DNA of 64,000 bases from the NCBI GenBank assembly GCA_016271365.2, contig CM057456.1, forward strand, positions 883,620,001 through 883,684,000. Reading direction: 5' to 3'. Below are positions 22,718 to 34,438 of the stretch, piece by piece (position 1 is the first letter of the stretch; every line of letters begins with the position of its first letter). The translations under genes and the position numbers were made by a program. The DNA comes from Neoceratodus forsteri. Taxonomy: Eukaryota > Chordata > Ceratodontiformes > Ceratodontidae. Under the pieces are notes generated by a model, which was given only the letters and a program-made list of their open reading frames with translations, searched no databases and was not told where the DNA came from.

Positions 22718-25700
22718 TTTATGTTTGCTTGCATGCACAGTGCACAAGAAACATATTGAGGTAGTAGAGCATTGCAGAGGTGTGCAGTGTTATAGCCAAT
22801 CCAATGGATGGTTTAATGGCCACATCCGTCGACCGCAATTAATGCTGAAGGTGCTGATGATGGCAGTTTCTGAGTGAGTGCCGCGACTTGAAGAAATCTG
22901 CTGCTGCAATAAGTGGCAGTTTTGTCTTTGCAGGGCAGTCCCCTCCTCCCAACCAGTCACACAGCGGACAACCAATTAGCTCCTTCCTACTGCTGCTGCT
23001 GCTTCGCACCCTCCGTGAAATCTGTTGCTGCAATCAGGGCAGTTTCATCATTGCAGCTGCAGTCCCCTCCTCCCAATGAGTCACACAGCAGGACAAATTA
23101 GCTCCCTACCACTGCTGCTGCCCACCCGCACCCTCCATTCTCTGTCCCCTGCCGACATTGGGGTGCTCAATCCCCATGTCAGGATGTATCCACCCTTCTC
23201 CCTATTAATGTGGCATACTGAGAGCCAATGCCAGTGTGCCACAAAATACTTCTTGCTGTTTCCAACACCGGGATGCCCTCCCAGTGTTGGATGCATGCCC
23301 TCTCCCCCATACCCTATGCTCTCACCCAACCTTGGAGTGTCCAATCCCTGGGTTGGCATTGACCTCCCCCAGTACTCTTGCACACTGAGTGCCAACCCCA
23401 GTGGGCTTTAATGCATTTTTGTAATATTTCACTTGTAAAAAAACAGTCCCATGATGTACTGTTTCTTTTAAATCAGAAAAAAAAAACAGTCCCACGTCAT
23501 TCCAGCCAGCCCCCCTCTCCCAACCTGCACCCCCCTCCCCACACCTACCCTCAATCATACTTACCTCCAGAGGTTAGGAGCAGCAATTTTCTGTGGTCAG
23601 GGAAAACACTGCACTCTTCAAAGACCAACTGGGAACTGAAGAAATAATGGTAAAGCCCTTTTATGGCAGTAAATTGGGGGTTTTCAATTTTGGTTGATAC
23701 CTCAGCCAGTGTGTGGAGTTTTCGTCCCAGATTTTCAAGATTAGGTTCTTGGGACGCCACCTCATGTTCACTGGCACTCTCATTTTGTTTCTCGGTCCTG
23801 AAATGTGATTTCTCGGTCACTGTCGTGATTTACCTTTCAGAACCAATTAATGAAACAACAGTGCCACTGTTCATGAGATGGGGTCCCAAAAGCCCTTTCT
23901 GCACATTTGGTGACAAAACTCAAAAATGACTGTGTTACATACGTCTCTTGCACAGCTTCTATGCACTTGTAACTATAACTTTTTAATATTTTCACTCCAA
24001 TTTTCCAACATTGCCATTTTTCACACACCCTATGAACAGTACAGCTGTTATTTTTTGTATCCTTCCTGAAATGTGTTTTGCACCTGTGTTGCAGAATAGA
24101 GCGGTCGCTGTGTGAAATCAATTTTCAGGACAGATTAACAAAATGGCAGTGCCACTGTTCATGAGGGGAGGTCCCAAAAAGGCCATGTTGAAAATTTGGT
24201 GAAAACATTCCAGAACATGACTGCGTTATGAGCGTGCATTGCACTGTTTCTGTGCACTTTCATAACTTCACCACTTTTTAATTTTTTCACTCCAGATTTT
24301 TAACATTGCTATTTCTTCACATCTCCTCATGAACAGTACAACTGTCAGTTTTCACATCCTGCTAAAATGTGTTTTTGCACTTGTGGTGCCAAATGGCACA
24401 CTTGCTGTGTGAAATCGTATTTTGGGATTAAGTAACAAAATTATGCTGCCACTGTTCATGAGGTGGCATCCCAAGAAGCCCATGTTGAAAATCTGGAGCA
24501 AAAATACCAACAAACGCCCAAGGCAATTGGGTTTCCAACTGTAATGCCCACCCTGTACAGACTGACAGGTGTCGGGGAGGTGTGACTTGGTGTCATTGGC
24601 CATAATGCTCACCCCATTCTACCCCCACTCCCACCCTGCAGCCACTGACAGACACCGAGGTGTGCCTTGGGATCTTTGGCCCTAATGTTCACCCCATTCT
24701 CCTATACTGCACCCATTTTCTTATGGAATGGGGTGCGCATAAGGGCCAAAGACCTCAAGGTACACTGTGGCACCTGTTGGTGTCTGCAGGGTAAGGTGAG
24801 GTGGAATGGCGTGAGTGTTATGGCCATTGATCCAAAGGCACATCCGCAATGCCTGCGAGTCTCTGCACGGTGGGAGTAGAGGCTGGTGTTACTTCAAAAC
24901 TCCACTGCCATTCCTATTATGCATCTCTCTAACTCCTGTGCTGCCAATGCCAATACCAGCAAGCAAGCATTCGACAATGAGAAATGCTTATTTTTTTGTT
25001 TGTTTTTTACCCTAATTGAAGGTCCCAGTAGTAGAGTTCTAGTTCTTAAGTCCTAGTAGAGGAGTTCTAGCAGCTGCCTTCTTCCTCTTGCTGTCCTCTG
25101 CCAAATGCTAACTAGGCAAGTTTTAAATACAGACCACTGGGTTTCTGTTGGTTAAGCCACACCCTCTATAATTTATAGCTCTTCTCTTCACCTAGTTAAC
25201 AGCACAGATAACAGTTCCCTTCCCCAACTCAGACAAGCACGCCAACTTTTGTTTTTTCCCTAATTGAATGTCCCAGTAATAGAGTTCTAGTTCTTTAGTC
25301 TCAGTAGAAGAGTTCTAGCAGCTGCCTCCTTCCTCTTGCTGCTGTCTGCTAAAATCAAACTAGGGAAGCTTTAAATACAGACACCTGGCTTTCTGTTGCC
25401 TAAGCCACACCCTAATTTACAGCTCTTCTCTTCACCTACCTAACAGCACATATAACAGTTCCCTTCCCCAACTCAGACAAGCACGCCAACCCTATTTTTT
25501 TGTTTTTATCCTAACTGAAGATCCCAGTAGTATAATTTTAGTTCTTTAGTCTCCGTAGAGGAGTTCTAGCAGCTTCCTCCTTCTCTTGCTCCTCTCTGCC
25601 AAAAGCTAACTAGGAAAGTTTGAAATACCGACACTTGGTTTTCTGTTGCCTAAGCCACACCCTAATTTATAGCTCTTCTCTTCACCTAGCTAACAGCACA

Positions 25701-25744
25701 GATAACCGTTCCCTTCCACAGCTCAGAGAAGCACACCAACTATT
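22718..25744 (+). repeat. Macrosatellite unit 6
   Basis: A complete 3027-bp unit with the layout of unit 2. Clusters of one-base deletions occur at 22720-23300 and 23880-24080. From about 24500 onward it shares more substitutions with units 7 and 8, so it looks transitional between core and edge. Confidence 0.92.
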
Positions 25745-26945
25745 TTTATGTTTGCTTGCACGCACAGCGCACAAGAAACATATTGAGGAGGTAGAGCATT
25801 GCAGAGGTGTGGCAGTGTTATGGCCAATCCAGCAGATGCTTTAATGGGCGCGTCCATTGGTCACCAATTAATGCTGAAGCTGCTGATGATGGCAGTTTCA
25901 GAGCAAGTGCCACACTTGAAAGAAATCTGCTGCTGCAATAAGTGGCAGTTTCATCATTGCAATGACACTCCACCCTCCCTCCCAACCTGTCACACAGCCG
26001 GACAACAAATTAGCTCCCCCTACTGCTGCTGCCCACCCCACACCCTCCGTGAAATTTGTCACTGCAATCAGGGGCAGTTTTGTCATTGCAGCAGCAGTTC
26101 CCCCTCCCTCCCAACCAGTCACACAGCAAGACAACAAATTAGCTCCCTCCCACTGCTGCTGCCCACCCTGCACCCTCTGTTCTCTGTCCCCTGCTGACAT
26201 CGGGGTACTGAATCCCCATGTCAGGATGTATCCACCCTTCCCCACATTAATATGGCTCACTGGAAGCCCACCCCAGTGTGCCATAAAATACTTCTTTGCT
26301 GTTTCCAACACCAGGATGCACACTCCCAGTGTCAGATGCATGCCCCCCCCATGCTACTATGATCTCAGCTGACCTCAGGGTGCCCAATCCCCGGGTCGGC
26401 ATTGAACCCCTCTCCAGTATTGTGGTACACTGAGAGCCCACTCCAGTGTGCCAAAATGCGTTTTTGCAATATTTCACCTGTAAAAAAGAAAACAGTCCCA
26501 TGACATATTTTTTTTTTTGAAACCAGAAAAAAAAAGTCCCTCATCATTCCTGCTGCCCCCCAACCCACACCCCTCAACCATACTTACCTCTGGAGGTCAG
26601 GAGCAGTGATTTTCTGTGGACTGCGAAAACACTGCACTCTTCAAAGACCAACGGAAACTGAAGAAATAACAGTAAAGCTCTATAATGGCAGTGAATGTGG
26701 AGTTTTTAATTTTGGTTGATATCTCAGCAGATTTTTGGAGTTTTGGTCCCAAAAATGTTCAACATTGGGTTGTTGGGGCCCCACCTCATAGACATTGGCA
26801 GTGTCATTTTGTTTCTCGGTCCCAAAATGTGATTTCACAGTCGCTGTGCAGATTCACCTTTCGGGACCAAACTACAGTGCCACTGTTCATGAGGTGGGGT
26901 CCCAAGAAGCCCTTGTTGCAAATTTGGTGAAAAACTCCCCAAAAG

Positions 26946-27379
26946 TGTTTATTTATTGAATTTTATTGACCTGGTAGGCCCACTGAGACTAGAAGTCCCG
27001 TTTTCAGGAGCGACCAGAGGAAGAAGGGATACAGATGGTAACAAACTGAAATTGAACCAGATTAAGCTGTTGATGGTATTTTTTATGAATGGGGGCAATT
27101 TGTCCAGGGCACAGGGGAAATTCCCCTGTTCTTTTTGAGAAGTGCCATGGAATCATTAATGCCCACCTGAACAACCACCAGAACAGGTAGACAGGACCTC
27201 GGTTTAACGTCTCATCCGAAAGATGGCACCTCAGGAGTGCAGCACCCCCCTCATGCTGCACTACAGTGTCAGTATTGGAATTTAACCCAAGTGTCTGGTG
27301 TGGGGATAGAACCCACAGCCTTTTGATCTTCCAGCCTCAGAGGTGAGTGTGCAACCTGCTGAGCCACTGACACTGCAAA
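26946..27379 (-). mobile_element. tRNA-derived SINE in unit 7
   Basis: On the minus strand the head has A box TGGCTCAGCAGG (27355-27366) and B box GGGTTCTATCCC (about 27303-27314). Next comes the core GATGAGACGTTAAACCGAGG, a second core with CCATGGCACTTCTC and a tail rich in AATAAA repeats. The conserved GATGAGACGTTAAACCGAGG core is one I associate with HE1-type SINEs of sharks and fish; the family name is from memory. It interrupts a macrosatellite unit that is uninterrupted in its neighbours, so the boundaries are good to a few bases. Confidence 0.8.
27303..27366 (-). promoter_or_regulatory. RNA polymerase III internal promoter (A and B boxes) of the SINE
   Basis: A box TGGCTCAGCAGG and B box GGTTCTATCCC are spaced as in tRNA genes. 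Confidence 0.7.
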
Positions 27380-28612
27380 CAATGATGGTTACACGAGTGT
27401 CCATTGTGCAGCTTCTACGCACACTCGTAACTTCATCAGTTTTTAATATTTTCACTCCAAATTTCCAACATTGCCATTTTTTTTACACACCCTTATGAAC
27501 AGTACAGCTGTCATTTTTTGCATCCTTCCTGAAATATGTTTTTGCATCTGTGTTGCAGAATGGCATTGTCGGTGTGCAAAATCAACTTTTGGGACAGATT
27601 AACAAAATCACAGTGCCGCTGTTCATTAGGGGAGGTCCCAAAAAGGCAATGTAGAAAATTTGGTGAAAACATTCCAAAAAATCACTGCGTTATGAGTGTG
27701 CATTGCACAGTTTCTATGCACGCTCATAACTTCACCACTTTTTCATATTTTCACTCTACATTTTCAACATTGCCATTTCTTCACATCTCTTGATGAACAG
27801 TACAGCTGTCATTTTTCATGTCCTGCTGAAATGTGTTTTCACACGTGTGGAACCGAATGGTACACTCACTGTGTGAAATCACCTTTTGGGATTGAGTAAC
27901 AAAATGATATTGCCACTGTTTATGAGGTGGCATCCCAAAAAGCCCATGTTGAAAATTTATAGTAAAAATACCAACAAATGCCCAGCGCATTCGGGTTTTG
28001 AACCATAACACCCATCCTGTACAGACAGACAGGTGTTGGGAGTATGACTTGGGGTTGTCAGACGTAATGCTCACCCCATTTCCACCCCAACTCCCACTCT
28101 GCAGCCACTGACAGGGACCGAGGTGTGTCTTGGGATCTTTGGTCCTAACGTTCACCCCATTCTCCAACACTGCACCCATCTCTGCTTATTTCCTTATGGA
28201 ATGTGGTGTGCATAAGGGTCAAACACCTCAAGGCACACTGTGACACCTATCAGTGTCTGCAGGGTATGGTGAGGTAGAATGGCATGAGTGTTATGGCTGT
28301 CGACCCAAAGGCACACCTCCAACACCTGTCAGTCTCTGCTGGATTGGGGTGGGGGATGGCATTACTTCAATATTTCACTGCCATTCCTATTATGCATCTC
28401 TCTAACTCCTGCACTACCAATGCCAATACTAGCAAGCAAACATTCGGCATTGACAAATACTTGTTGTTTTCTTTGTTTTTTACTCTAATTGAAGGTCCCA
28501 GCAATAGAGTTCTAGTTCTTTAGTCCCAGTAGAGGGGTTCTAACAGCTGCCTCCTCCCTCTTGCTGCCCTCTGCCAAAAGCTAACTAGGGAAGTTTTAAG
28601 TACAGACACCTG

Positions 28613-28957
28613 GGGCAGGATTCTCAAACCTTTCAGGACCAAAGTCCCACTCCACAACTACAGTTATAGGCTGAATTCGCCCACAGCTGCGCTGGTTGCG
28701 ATTCTCAGCCGGCAGTTGCGGAGGATGTTATGGCTGTTCCCATCAGCCATAGCATCTTGTCGCAGCTGCAGAGATCTCTCAGGTAACACTTCCTGCAAGC
28801 AGCCGTAAATCATGGAGTTGGTCGTGATCCAGCTCCACCTTTGTGAATACCCGCCACTGTGGGTAACTCCAAGTGGATCCAAGACGTGGTAACTCACTCT
28901 GCGCCAAGGGGTTTACCTGCAGCCACGGGTATTTCACGAACTTTGAGAATCTTGCCC
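28613..28957. mobile_element. Harbinger-like MITE, 345 bp, with CTG target duplication
   Basis: Terminal inverted repeats are GGGCAGGATTCTCAAA at the left and GGGCAAGATTCTCAAA (as reverse complement) at the right, 15 of 16 bases matching. CTG flanks both sides (28610-28612 and 28958-28960). Other units show the empty site as ACACCTGGCTTTCTG. A 3-bp CWG duplication inside ACACCWGG resembles the target that I recall for Harbinger3 elements of zebrafish. No transposase is encoded, so it is non-autonomous. Confidence 0.8.
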
Positions 28958-29068
28958 CTGGCTTTTTGTTGCCTAAGCCACACCCTCATTTACAGCTCTT
29001 CTCTTCACCTAGCTAACAGCACAGATAACAGTTCCCTTCCTCCAACTTAGAGAAACACACCAACTATT

Positions 29069-31803
29069 TTTATGTTTGCTTGCACGCGCAGTCCACAAAA
29101 AACATATTGAGGTAGTAGAGCATTGCAGAGGTGTGGCAGTGTTGTGGCCAATCCAGTGGAGGCTTTAATGGGTGCCTTTTTCGGCCACCAATTAATGCTG
29201 AAGCTGCTCATGATGGCAGTTTCAGAACGAGCGCCGCACTTGAATGAAATCTGCTGCTGCAATCAGGGGCAGTTTTGTAATTGCATCATCAGTCCCCCCT
29301 CCCTCCCAACCAGTCACACAGCAGGACAAATTAGCTCCCTACCACTGCTGCTACCCGTCCTGCACCCTCCATGCTCCATCCCCTGCCGACATCGGGGTGC
29401 TCAATCCCCATGTCAGGATGTATCCACCCCTCCCCCCATTAACATTTCACACTGTGAGCTCATCCCAGTGTGCCATAATACTTCTTTGCTGTTTCTGATA
29501 CTGGGATGCCTACTCCTGGTGTTGGATGCATGCCCCAATGCCCCTATGATCTTCAGCGACCTCAGGGGTGCCTAATCCTGTCAGTATTGATCCCCTTTCT
29601 CTAGTACTCTGGCACACTGAGAGCCCACCAGTGTGCCAAAACCCATTTTGTAATATTTCACCTGTAAAAAAGAAAACAAACCCACAACGTATTGCTTTTT
29701 TGTAAACCAGAAAAATAAAATGGTCCCTCGTCATTCCCACCGGCCCCCCTCCCCAACCCGCACGCCTCCTCCCTGCACTACCCCATAACAATACTTACCT
29801 CTGGAGGTCAGGAGCAGCGATCTTCTGTGGACCGGGAAAATACTGGGCTCTTCAAAGACCAACCGGGAACTGAAGAAATGATGGTAAAGCCCTATAATAG
29901 CAGTGAATGGGGGGTGTTTCAATTTTGGTTGATATCTCATCCAATTTTTGGAGTTTTGGTCCAAAATTTTCAACATTGGGTTCTTGGGACCCCACCTCGT
30001 GTACGCTGGCAGTGTCATATTGTTTCTCAGTCCCAAAATGTGATTTTGTGGTCGCTGTGTAGACTCACCTTTCGGGACCAGTTAACAAAATTACAGTGCC
30101 ACTGTTCTTGAGGTCAGGTCCCAAAAAGCCTTTGTTGCAAATTTGGTGAAAAACTCCAAAAAATGACTGTGTCATGAGCGTCCATTGTGCAGCTTCTACG
30201 CACGTTTGTAACTTCATCAATTTTTTTATATTTTCACTGTGAATTTCCAGCATTGCCATTTTTTCACACACCCTTATGAACAGTACAGCTGTCATTTTTG
30301 CACTTGTGTTGCAGAATAGTGGGGGTCTCTGTGAAAAATCAACATTTGGGAAAGAGTAACAAAATCACAGTGCCACTGTTCATGAGGGGAGGTTCCAAAA
30401 AGGCCGTTTTGAAAATCTGGCGAAAACATTCCAAAAAATTACTGCGTTATGATAAGCGTGCATTGCACGGTTTCTATGCACACTCATAACTTCACCACTT
30501 TTTCATATTTTCACTCCAGAGTTTCAACACTGCCATTTCTTTATACCTCCTCATAAACAGTACAGCTGTCATTTTTCACATCCTGCCCAACATGTGTTTT
30601 CGCACCTGTGGCACCGAATGTCACACTCGCTGCATGAAATTGCCTTATGGGATGGAGTAATAAAATAATATTGCCACTGTTCATGAGGTGGAGTCCCAAA
30701 AAGCCCATGTTGAAAATTTGGAGCAACGTTACTTAGAGTTTCCAACTGTAGTGCCCACCCTGTACATACTGACAGGCATTGGGGGGGTGACTTGGGGTCA
30801 TCGGCTGTAATGCTCACCCCTTTCCATCCCCACTCCCACCCTGCAGCCACTGATAGGCATTGAGATGTGCCTTGGAGTTTTTGACCTAAGGTTCACCCCA
30901 TTCTCTTATACTGCACCCATCTCCGCTTATTTCCTTATGGAATGTGGTGAGCATAAGGGCCGAAGTCCTCAAGGCACACTGCGACACCTATTGGTGTCTG
31001 CAGGGTATGGTGAGGTGGAATGGCATGAGTGTTATGGCCGGAGACCCAAAGGCACACCCCCAACACCTGTCAGCCTCTGCAGGGTGGGGGTTGGCATTAC
31101 TTCTATACTTCACTGTCATTCCTATCATGCATCTCTCTAACTCCTGCACTTCCAATGCCAATACCACCAAGTAAACATTTGGTATTGACAAATGTTTGTT
31201 ATTTTGGTTGTTTTTTACCCTAATTGAAGGTCCCAGTAGTAGAGTTCTAGTTATTTAGTCCCAGTAGAAGAGTTCTAGCAGCTGCCTCCTTCCTCTGGCT
31301 GCTCTCTGCCAAAAGCTAACTAGGAAGTTTTTAATACAGACACCTGGCTTTCTGTTGTCTAAGCTACACACCCTAATTTACAGCTCTTCACCTAGCTAAC
31401 AGCACAAAAAACAGTTCTCTTCCCCAACTCAGACAAGCACACCAACTTTTTTCTTTACCCTAATTGAAGGTCCCAGTAGTAGAATTCTAGTTCTTTAGTC
31501 TCAGTAGAAGAGTTCTAGCAGCTGTCTCCTTCCTCTTGCTTCTCTTTGCCAAAGGCTAACTAGGGAAGTTTTAAATACAGACATCTGGCTTTCTGTTGCC
31601 TAAGCCACACCCTAATTTACAGTTCTTCTCTTCACCTAGCTAACTGCACAGATAACAGTTCCCTTCCTCGAAATCAGACAAGCACACCAACTCTTTATTT
31701 GTTTGTTTTTTACCCTAATTGAAGGTCCCAGTAGTAGAGTTCTAGTTCTTTAGTCCCAGTAGAAGAGTTCTAGCAGCTGCCTCCATCCTCTTGCTGCTGT
31801 CTA
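29069..31803 (+). repeat. Macrosatellite unit 8 (truncated)
   Basis: The last recognisable unit. It has a single copy of the 130-bp segment and three 245-bp subrepeats at about 31218, 31458 and 31711. The last subrepeat is cut at about 31803 after CTTGCTGCTGTCT, where LINE sequence begins. The macrosatellite does not resume beyond the LINE. Confidence 0.88.
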
Positions 31804-31816
31804 CACAATGTAAACC

Positions 31817-32300
31817 ATGACTGGGAGGTGCGTGTCCAAGGTTATGCTCTATTTATTAGGGATAGGGAGAGTAAAAAGGGAGGGGGGGGCCCTGTATGTC
31901 AGGGAAGGTATAAATGCAACTGTGGTGCAAGGTAGACAGGGGGATGCCAATGTACTGTGGGTAGCCCTTGAGCCTGGCAATGGCACAGCAGTTCTCACAG
32001 GGGTGATCAACAGGCCTCCAGCTCAGTGGGAGGAGGTGGATAGGGTACTAGTGGAAGGAATACATGAGGTGGCTACAAAAGGGAGGTAATGCTGCTGTGA
32101 GATTTTAATATGCCAGACGTAGATTGGACCATCCCGGTGGCTACCTCAGCCAGGAGCTGAGACACATTGGCCTCCCTGCAGGGAGCAGATCTCAGACAGC
32201 TAGTGCTAGATCCCACCAGGGGCAGAGCGATTCTGGACCTAGTACTCACCAGTGGCGATAGTATCACAGAAGTCCCGGTGGAGGGTCACTCGGGTCCAAT
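31817..32300 (+). pseudogene. LINE apurinic endonuclease fragment
   Basis: One frame reads GGALYVREGINATVV, then NVLWVALEPGN and GVINRPPAQWEEVD. In a shifted frame come a GDFN-like remnant (CDFNMPDVDWT), then ILDLVLTSGDSI and a VEGHSGP-like remnant. These follow the order of CR1-group endonuclease motifs. The N-terminal catalytic residues are missing through 5' truncation, and stops occur at about 32085 and 32160. Confidence 0.7.
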
Positions 32301-32648
32301 GACTACCACACAGTGTGGTTTAACATGGGTATAGGGTCACAGACAAGCCACTGAAAGACAAAGGTCTTGGATTTCAGGAGGGGAAACTTTGCTGGGATGG
32401 GGAAATGTATCAAAGAAGCCCTGGTAAGGGGGGATGCAAAAGGTGGGGGTTGAGCAGCAGTGGGCACACCTAAAAGGAGCCATGGTGGAGGTGACAAACC
32501 AGTACATTAGGCTGAGAAACAAAGGCAAGAGATGGAACATACCACTATGGTTCTCTAAAGTTGTAGTAGAGAAAGTAGGGGCCAAAAGGATGGCTTTCAG
32601 AAAATCCAAAGAGACACAGAAGGAAGAGGATAGGGTGGTGTACCTAAA

Positions 32649-33743
32649 TTGTTGAGGGAAGCAGATAAAGCTGTTAAGTGCTCAAAGGTGCAAACAGAGG
32701 AAAGATTAGCACAGATGGTGAAGAAAGAGGACATGGCATTCTATAGGTACATCAGAAAAATAAGGAAGGCCAGGGGTGGGATTGTAAGGCTCAGTGGGTA
32801 TGATGGAGATTGTGTGGAGGGAGACCTTGAAAAGGCGTCAATACTGAATAAATACTTCTGTTCAGTTTTCACTGAGGAAGGGGAGGAACAGAGACCACAG
32901 CTAGGCATCAGATACACAGTGGGAAGGGAGGTGAACACCAGTCCATTTACAGAAGAGAGAGTCCTAGAGGAGCTCACAAAACTAAGGGTGGATAAGGCAA
33001 TGGGACCAGATGGCATACATCCCAGTATAGTAAAGGGACTATGGTTGAAGTTAGTAGCACCACTGGCAGCCGTGTTCAGTTAGTCACTCAATACAAGAGT
33101 GGTTCCAGAGGGAGGAGGGCACATGTAGTCCCTCTTCACAAAAATGGAAGCAGGGAGGAGGCAGGAAACTATAGGCCAGATAGTCTCACCTCAGTAGTGG
33201 GTAAGATTATGGAGGCACTGCTTAAGGAAAGAATTGTGAAACACCTGGAATCCAGTGAAGCACTGGATCTGAGGCAGCACAGATTCACAGCAGGAAGGTC
33301 ATGTCAACAAATCTGATAGATCTTTTTGACTGGGTGACGAAGGAGGTGAATCAGGGTGGGGGGAAGTGGTGGATGTTGCCTACCTCGATTTCAGCAAGGC
33401 CATTGACACCATTCTGCATAAAAGACTGATAAAGAAGTTGGGTAGCCTTGGGGTGGGCCACAAGATGGTGAACCGGGTTATAAACTGGTTGGGGGACAGG
33501 AAGCAGAGGGTGGTGGTAAATGGGATCCAATCTGAGGAAAGGGGGGGAATGACTGGTGGAGCACCCCGAGGATCAATGCTGAGGCCAGTCCTTTTTAATG
33601 TCTTCATTAGTGACATTGCTGAAGGGCTGGAAAGGAAGGTTTGCCTGTTTGCAGATGACACCAAGATCTGCAACAGGGAAAAACACGTCAGATGGGTTGG
33701 AAAAAATGAGGAGGGATCTAGGAAAGCTGGAAAAATGGTCTAA
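32649..33743 (+). pseudogene. LINE reverse transcriptase (broken)
   Basis: An upstream linker (KYFCSVFTEEGEEQ) leads into AMGPDGIHPSIVKGLW, then a broken fingers region to about 33340. The palm follows in a clean frame: DVAYLDFSKAIDTILHKRL (motif A Asp), APRGSMLRPVLFNVFISDI and the catalytic LFADDTKIC at about 33640-33670. The usual GVPQGSVLGP box has become GAPRGSMLRP. Cellular role: target-primed reverse transcription. Frameshifts lie near 33080 and 33340. Confidence 0.85.
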
Positions 33744-33746
33744 AGT

Positions 33747-34438
33747 TTGGCAACTGAGGTTAGAAGTGCAAAATCATGCACCTGGGGTACAGAAACCCTG
33801 TGGAGAGCTATGGGATGGGAGATGGAGTTGCTGATGGTCACCAGGGAAGAAAGGGATTTGGGGATTGTCATCTCATATGACCTAAAGGTGGCGAAGAAGT
33901 GTGCAAAGGCTGTAGGGAGGTTCAGTGACATGTTGGGTGCATAGGAAGGGGTATCATTAGCAGAAGAAGGGAGGTGGTAATACCACTATACAAAACACTG
34001 ATGAGGCCTGTTCTGCCATACTGTGTACAGTTCTGGAGGCTGCATCTTCGTAAAGACGTAGATGGGGTAGAGGCAGTTCAGAGTAGGGTGGCTAAGATGG
34101 TGCAGGGCTTGCAACAAAAGACATATGAGGAGAGATTGAAAGACCTCAATATGTATACACTGGAAGAGAGAAGGGAATGGGAAGATATGATAGAAACTGT
34201 CAAGTATCTCAAGGGCATAAACAAGGTGCAAGTCGACAACATCTTTCAGTATAGGAAAGGTACAAAAATGAGGGGGCACGATATGAGATTGGAGGGAGGC
34301 AGGTTAAGGGGAAATGTAAGGAAGTTCTTTTTCACAGAAATGGTGGTGGATGCATGGAATAGCCTACCACAGAAGGTGGTAGGAGCGAGCACAGTGGTGG
34401 GATTTAAACATGCATGGGATAGCAAACAGGAACCCTGA
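33747..34438 (+). pseudogene. LINE RT C-terminal domain (broken)
   Basis: EERDLGIVISYDLKVAKKC, then a frameshift at about 33945. The second part has VIPLYKTLMRPVLPYCVQFW, VEAVQSRVAKMVQGL, YEERLKDLNMYTLEERR and FFFTEMVVDAWNSLP, the standard CR1 C-terminal series, and ends with HAWDSKQEP at 34438. Confidence 0.8.

Larger units (their letters stand above)
25745..29068 (+). repeat. Macrosatellite unit 7 (with SINE and MITE insertions)
   Basis: An edge unit of 3324 bp that contains a 434-bp SINE (26946-27379) and a 345-bp MITE (28613-28957). After subtracting these it is only about 2.54 kb, because a single 245-bp subrepeat remains (from about 28490, itself interrupted by the MITE). The 130-bp segment is doubled, as in the core. 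Sequence divergence from the core is clearly higher. Confidence 0.9.
1..31803. repeat. Tandem macrosatellite array, about 3.0 kb unit, eight units
   Basis: A landmark beginning TTTATGTTTGCTTG recurs at 1, 10656, 13675, 16683, 19699, 22718, 25745 and 29069, giving periods of 3019, 3008, 3016, 3019 and 3027 bp in the core. The longer periods (10655 and 3324 bp) are largely explained by insertions and by changes in subrepeat copy number. All units read in the same direction. Each unit has, in order, the landmark, a C/T-rich segment, poly-A/poly-T runs, three diverged 290-bp blocks, a long inverted repeat and a block of 245-bp subrepeats. Short ORFs inside the units are not protein-like and are frequently broken between copies, so I treat the array as non-coding. 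I know no named family that matches. Confidence 0.93.

Noticed and set aside
11113..24121. Recurring frames of 70-158 codons within the array on both strands
   Set aside because: They are shifted, shortened or broken between near-identical units, show no protein-like composition or motif, and often overlap on both strands.
1..31803. CRISPR-like array
   Set aside because: Repeats are kilobase-scale and 245-bp tandem repeats, with no short repeats separated by unique spacers. The setting is vertebrate.
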